Shown here: piece after piece, positions 61,893 to 64,000 of the stretch | Layout of the letters: the number at the start of each line of letters is the position of its first letter | Position numbering within the stretch: position 1 is the first letter of the stretch | Assembly (NCBI GenBank): GCA_002342805.1 | Contig: DDQW01000080.1 | Coordinates: forward strand, 137,046-201,045 | DNA from: Clostridiales bacterium UBA2432 | Lineage (GTDB): Bacteria; Bacillota; Clostridia; Lachnospirales; Vallitaleaceae | Reading direction: 5' to 3' | DNA length: 64,000 bases | Made by a program: the position numbers and the translations under genes | The notes under the pieces: model-generated | What the model saw: the letters and a program-made list of their open reading frames with translations, nothing else | Databases searched by the model: none | Told to the model about the DNA's origin: nothing

Positions 61893-62672
61893 TTATTTAA
61901 TTGATTCTCGAATTAAATCAAGAGACTGCTTTGCTTTTATTTCATCAACCTCCAAATCAATTTCAACTGAAATCATTTCATAATATCCAAGAATACTTAA
62001 TGCTTGAATTCGTTTTTTATGTATAGAAAATTTATCTTGCATCATAAAAAACCTTTTCATTGGTGAACCCGCGTCATCAGAAATATGAACATGACCAATT
62101 ATATCTTGGTATTCTTCCAGTGATATGTCCGCTTCTTGGCTATGCTCCATATTATAAAAATCAACAACTATTTTTAAATTATCCATCTCAATTTCTCTGC
62201 ATAAATACGCTGCTTCTTCAACCGTATTCAAGTAATTACAATAACATTTTCCTAAAGCTTCTATACATACTTCAATTCCATATTTATTAAACTCCATCGC
62301 TGTGACCGCAAAAAAATCTTTACTTTGATTATATGCAATTTTTCGATCATAATTTTCCGGGAGCTGTCTTGATCCGGGAGAACCAATATTTATTTTTTTT
62401 ACACCGAGAATATTTGCTCTATACGCACATTTTTCTGCATATTTCTTAGCTTTCTCCAGATCAAAACTTGAACCGACAATTGTGATTTCCGGAGTGCAAT
62501 ATGCATTCATTGCTAAGCATGCCATACCGATTTTTTTCAAAAATTCTACATTCTTTTTAAATTCTGCATCCTTCATCTGACAGATTTTCTTACCAGACAA
62601 TTCTACATAATCGTAACCGATCCTTTTCAGTCGTGGTGCTTCATGAATGTTTGCACAGCATCCTATTAACAC
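61893..62672 (-). CDS. Hydroxypyruvate-isomerase-like TIM-barrel sugar isomerase
   Basis: 259 residues of the AP-endonuclease-2 barrel family. Metal ligands are likely in VCIEALGKCYCNY, IVVDFYNMEHS, GHVHISDDAGSP and ISVEIDLEV. The length and the GHVHISD segment resemble the hydroxypyruvate isomerase/OtnI group, which isomerises 2-oxo-tetronate to 3-oxo-tetronate and is often paired with an OtnK kinase, as in this cluster. The start is a GTG with GGGAGGTG upstream. A cre-like palindrome lies just before it. Confidence 0.8.
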   Translation of the reverse strand: MLIGCCANIHEAPRLKRIGYDYVELSGKKICQMKDAEFKKNVEFLKKIGMACLAMNAYCTPEITIVGSSFDLEKAKKYAEKCAYRANILGVKKINIGSPGSRQLPENYDRKIAYNQSKDFFAVTAMEFNKYGIEVCIEALGKCYCNYLNTVEEAAYLCREIEMDNLKIVVDFYNMEHSQEADISLEEYQDIIGHVHISDDAGSPMKRFFMMQDKFSIHKKRIQALSILGYYEMISVEIDLEVDEIKAKQSLDLIRESIK

Positions 62673-62687
62673 AGAATCACCTCCCTA

Positions 62688-62703
62688 TGGTAAACGTTTA
62701 CAT
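62688..62703. promoter_or_regulatory. Catabolite-response-like palindrome (CcpA or LacI-type operator)
   Basis: The perfect palindrome GTAAACGTTTAC (62690-62701) on the minus strand reads AATGTAAACGTTTACC and fits the cre consensus at nearly every position. It lies 16-30 bases before the isomerase start and just after the PPC gene, so it could act by roadblock or serve a pathway-specific LacI regulator. Confidence 0.6.
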
Positions 62704-62704
62704 T

Positions 62705-63133
62705 TTATTTTTTTTGAATATGCTGAATGCCAAATTCATCCATCTCACGCGTTAAATCCATATCGATAATTTCTAATATGGCTATCTCTGCAAGGTATTG
62801 CACTTCACATTCTTCTTCTAAATGGCCGATATAGGCTCTTTCTGGATCAGATGCAATAACATGTAGATGCGGTTCTCCATCAATAATTAACCCTTGAATT
62901 CCCCCTAACTCGATTGGATTTTTAACTTTGCCAAACTCATTTACAGGATCATCTGTCGTACTTTTTATAATATGATAGGATACTTGTCGCATTGAACCGA
63001 TACCTGATAATATAACACCATTTTTTATGTTTAATCTTTTGATTTCTTGGCTTATACTTTCAAGAACTTTTTCTCCTTTGTGTAAATTAATAATGACGAA
63101 ACGACCAAGTTTTTCACTTATATATGTTTTCAT
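62705..63133 (-). CDS. PPC/DUF296 domain protein
   Basis: 142 residues forming a single PPC domain: ERAYIGHLEE and GEPHLHVIASD (with an HxH motif) are its conserved parts, and GVILSGIGSMRQVSYHI is the central strand region. In plants the domain accompanies AT-hooks; in bacteria it is stand-alone and its role is not established, though it often appears in metabolic operons. Here it is between the ABC permease and the isomerase, 17 bases after the permease stop. A DNA-binding or small-molecule-binding role are both open. Confidence 0.8.
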   Translation of the reverse strand: MKTYISEKLGRFVIINLHKGEKVLESISQEIKRLNIKNGVILSGIGSMRQVSYHIIKSTTDDPVNEFGKVKNPIELGGIQGLIIDGEPHLHVIASDPERAYIGHLEEECEVQYLAEIAILEIIDMDLTREMDEFGIQHIQKK

Positions 63134-63150
63134 CTTTTATTCCTTTCTTC

Positions 63151-64000
63151 TTAACCTTTAACACTTCCGCTAGTTATTCCATCGACCAGATAATTCTGGA
63201 ATCCAATGAACATCGCCATGAGAGGCACTAATGATAATGTTGACATTGCAAACAAAGCTCCCCAAGAGCTATTTCCCATTGAATCAACAAACATTCTCAA
63301 AGCAACTGATACTGTATATTTTTCAATTCTGTTCAAATAAATCATCTGACTAAAAAAATCATTCCAAGTCCATATAAATGTAAAAATAGCTGTTGTGATG
63401 ATTGCCGGAACAGAAAGAGGTAAAATTATTTCAATATAGGTTCTAAATGGGCCACAACCATCTACTGTTGCAGCATCATCTAATTCTCTAGGCAACGACC
63501 TCATGTACTGTGTCATTAAAAAAACAAAAAAACCCTCTGTTGCAAAAAATTTTGGTAACACTAATGGGATAAATGTATTAAGCCAATTTAATTTACTGAA
63601 TACAATATATTGAGGTATCAGTCTCACATGGATTGGTAGCATTAATGTTGCTAGCATAATTGCAAACCATATTTTTTTTAATGGAAAATCTATTTTTGCA
63701 AATGCATATGCGACAAGAGAACATGATATGAGGTTTCCTATTATAGCCAACATTACAATTGCAAACGAATTTGCAAAAAATGTTGTGAATGTGATTCCTG
63801 ACATTCCTGCCCACCCTTCAACATAATTGGAAAAGCGAAATACATTAGGGAAAAACCCTTCTCCTTGAAAAATTTCAGTATTATCCTTAAACGAACTACT
63901 AATCATCCAAAGTAGTGGATACATCATAAATACTCCGATACCAATAATAAGCATATGACTAATCAACGCTCTAATTTGTTTTTTGATTTTTCTCTTTTTT
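63151..64000 (-). CDS. Sugar ABC transporter permease, MalG/CUT1 type, start outside window
   Basis: The frame is open to the window end; the N-terminus reads KKRKIKKQIRALISH before the first membrane segment, so the true start is probably a few codons beyond base 64000. About 282 residues are seen, with six membrane segments and the EAA loop DAATVDGCGPFRTYIEIILP. The end YLVDGITSGSVKG is the usual MalG-type tail. It indicates that a complete importer precedes the acid-sugar enzymes, its partner permease and binding protein lying to the right. Confidence 0.9.
   Translation of the reverse strand, partial: KKRKIKKQIRALISHMLIIGIGVFMMYPLLWMISSSFKDNTEIFQGEGFFPNVFRFSNYVEGWAGMSGITFTTFFANSFAIVMLAIIGNLISCSLVAYAFAKIDFPLKKIWFAIMLATLMLPIHVRLIPQYIVFSKLNWLNTFIPLVLPKFFATEGFFVFLMTQYMRSLPRELDDAATVDGCGPFRTYIEIILPLSVPAIITTAIFTFIWTWNDFFSQMIYLNRIEKYTVSVALRMFVDSMGNSSWGALFAMSTLSLVPLMAMFIGFQNYLVDGITSGSVKG

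Noticed and set aside
1..64000. CRISPR arrays, tRNA, rRNA, insertion sequences and prophage genes
   Set aside because: No regular repeat-spacer pattern, cloverleaf, rRNA-like stretch, transposase or phage gene was recognised on reading the window.

Overview
The window looks like chromosome from a low-GC, anaerobic Firmicute of the class Clostridia (Lachnospirales/Vallitalea-like by gene style; genus not assigned). The signs are an AT-rich sequence, strong AGGAGG-type ribosome binding sites, TTG and GTG starts, CUT1 sugar ABC systems with AraC-type regulators, and a BceRS-AB module. It is one large carbohydrate and sugar-acid catabolic region. Nearly every gene is on the minus strand; only an AraC regulator, an acylphosphatase and a beta-glucuronidase-like enzyme read on the plus strand. 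I saw no rRNA, tRNA, CRISPR array or intact mobile element.

Layout, left to right. (1) 1-4860: a PTS ascorbate operon (EIIC, UlaG-type lactonase, EIIB, SorC regulator, EIIA, partial unknown protein). (2) 4860-5553: decayed DNA with a chemotaxis-receptor relic. (3) 5554-11085: two Gfo/Idh/MocA oxidoreductases interleaved with two TIM-barrel sugar isomerases, an N-truncated MazF-like toxin at the 3' end, and a divergent AraC regulator plus acylphosphatase. (4) 11091-24117: a glycan-utilisation locus with esterase, DUF1456 protein, LplABC-type ABC importer, membrane-bound AraC regulator, a HAD-GH88 fusion, a GH3 enzyme and a divergent GH2 with the glucuronidase N-x-K motif. (5) 24120-26524: an OpuC-type osmolyte ABC importer; then a ZIP transporter. 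(6) 27523-34483: a yiaKLMNO-like cluster (TRAP transporter, DlgD-type diketogulonate reductase, YiaL, zinc dehydrogenase) with two FCD-type GntR regulators. (7) 34625-40103: Gfo/Idh enzyme, MFS transporter, second ZIP transporter, FGGY kinase, a broken zinc-ribbon gene and a ThuA-like protein. (8) 40210-47818: a CUT1 ABC importer, acyltransferase and GH2 enzyme, headed by an ArsR-like regulator and a thioredoxin-like protein. (9) 47829-57410: toxin/antitoxin-type gene relics, a HAD-EIIC-BceRS-BceAB operon, and a TetR-ABC-2 exporter unit. (10) 57547-64000: an ABC importer permease (cut by the window end), PPC protein, hydroxypyruvate-isomerase-like protein, BKACE enzyme, thiolase, four-carbon acid-sugar kinase and SDR.

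The most interesting theme is that three clusters could each handle ascorbate or a product of its breakdown: ascorbate (ula, region 1), 2,3-diketo-L-gulonate (yia-like, region 6) and a four-carbon sugar acid such as threonate (region 10). Region 10 pairs OtnI/OtnK-like enzymes with a BKACE and a thiolase and shows no OtnC-type decarboxylase, so it may be an undescribed sugar-acid route. Uronic-acid glycans are the likely target of region 4. Functions are read from sequence motifs and gene context; nothing here has been tested by database search.
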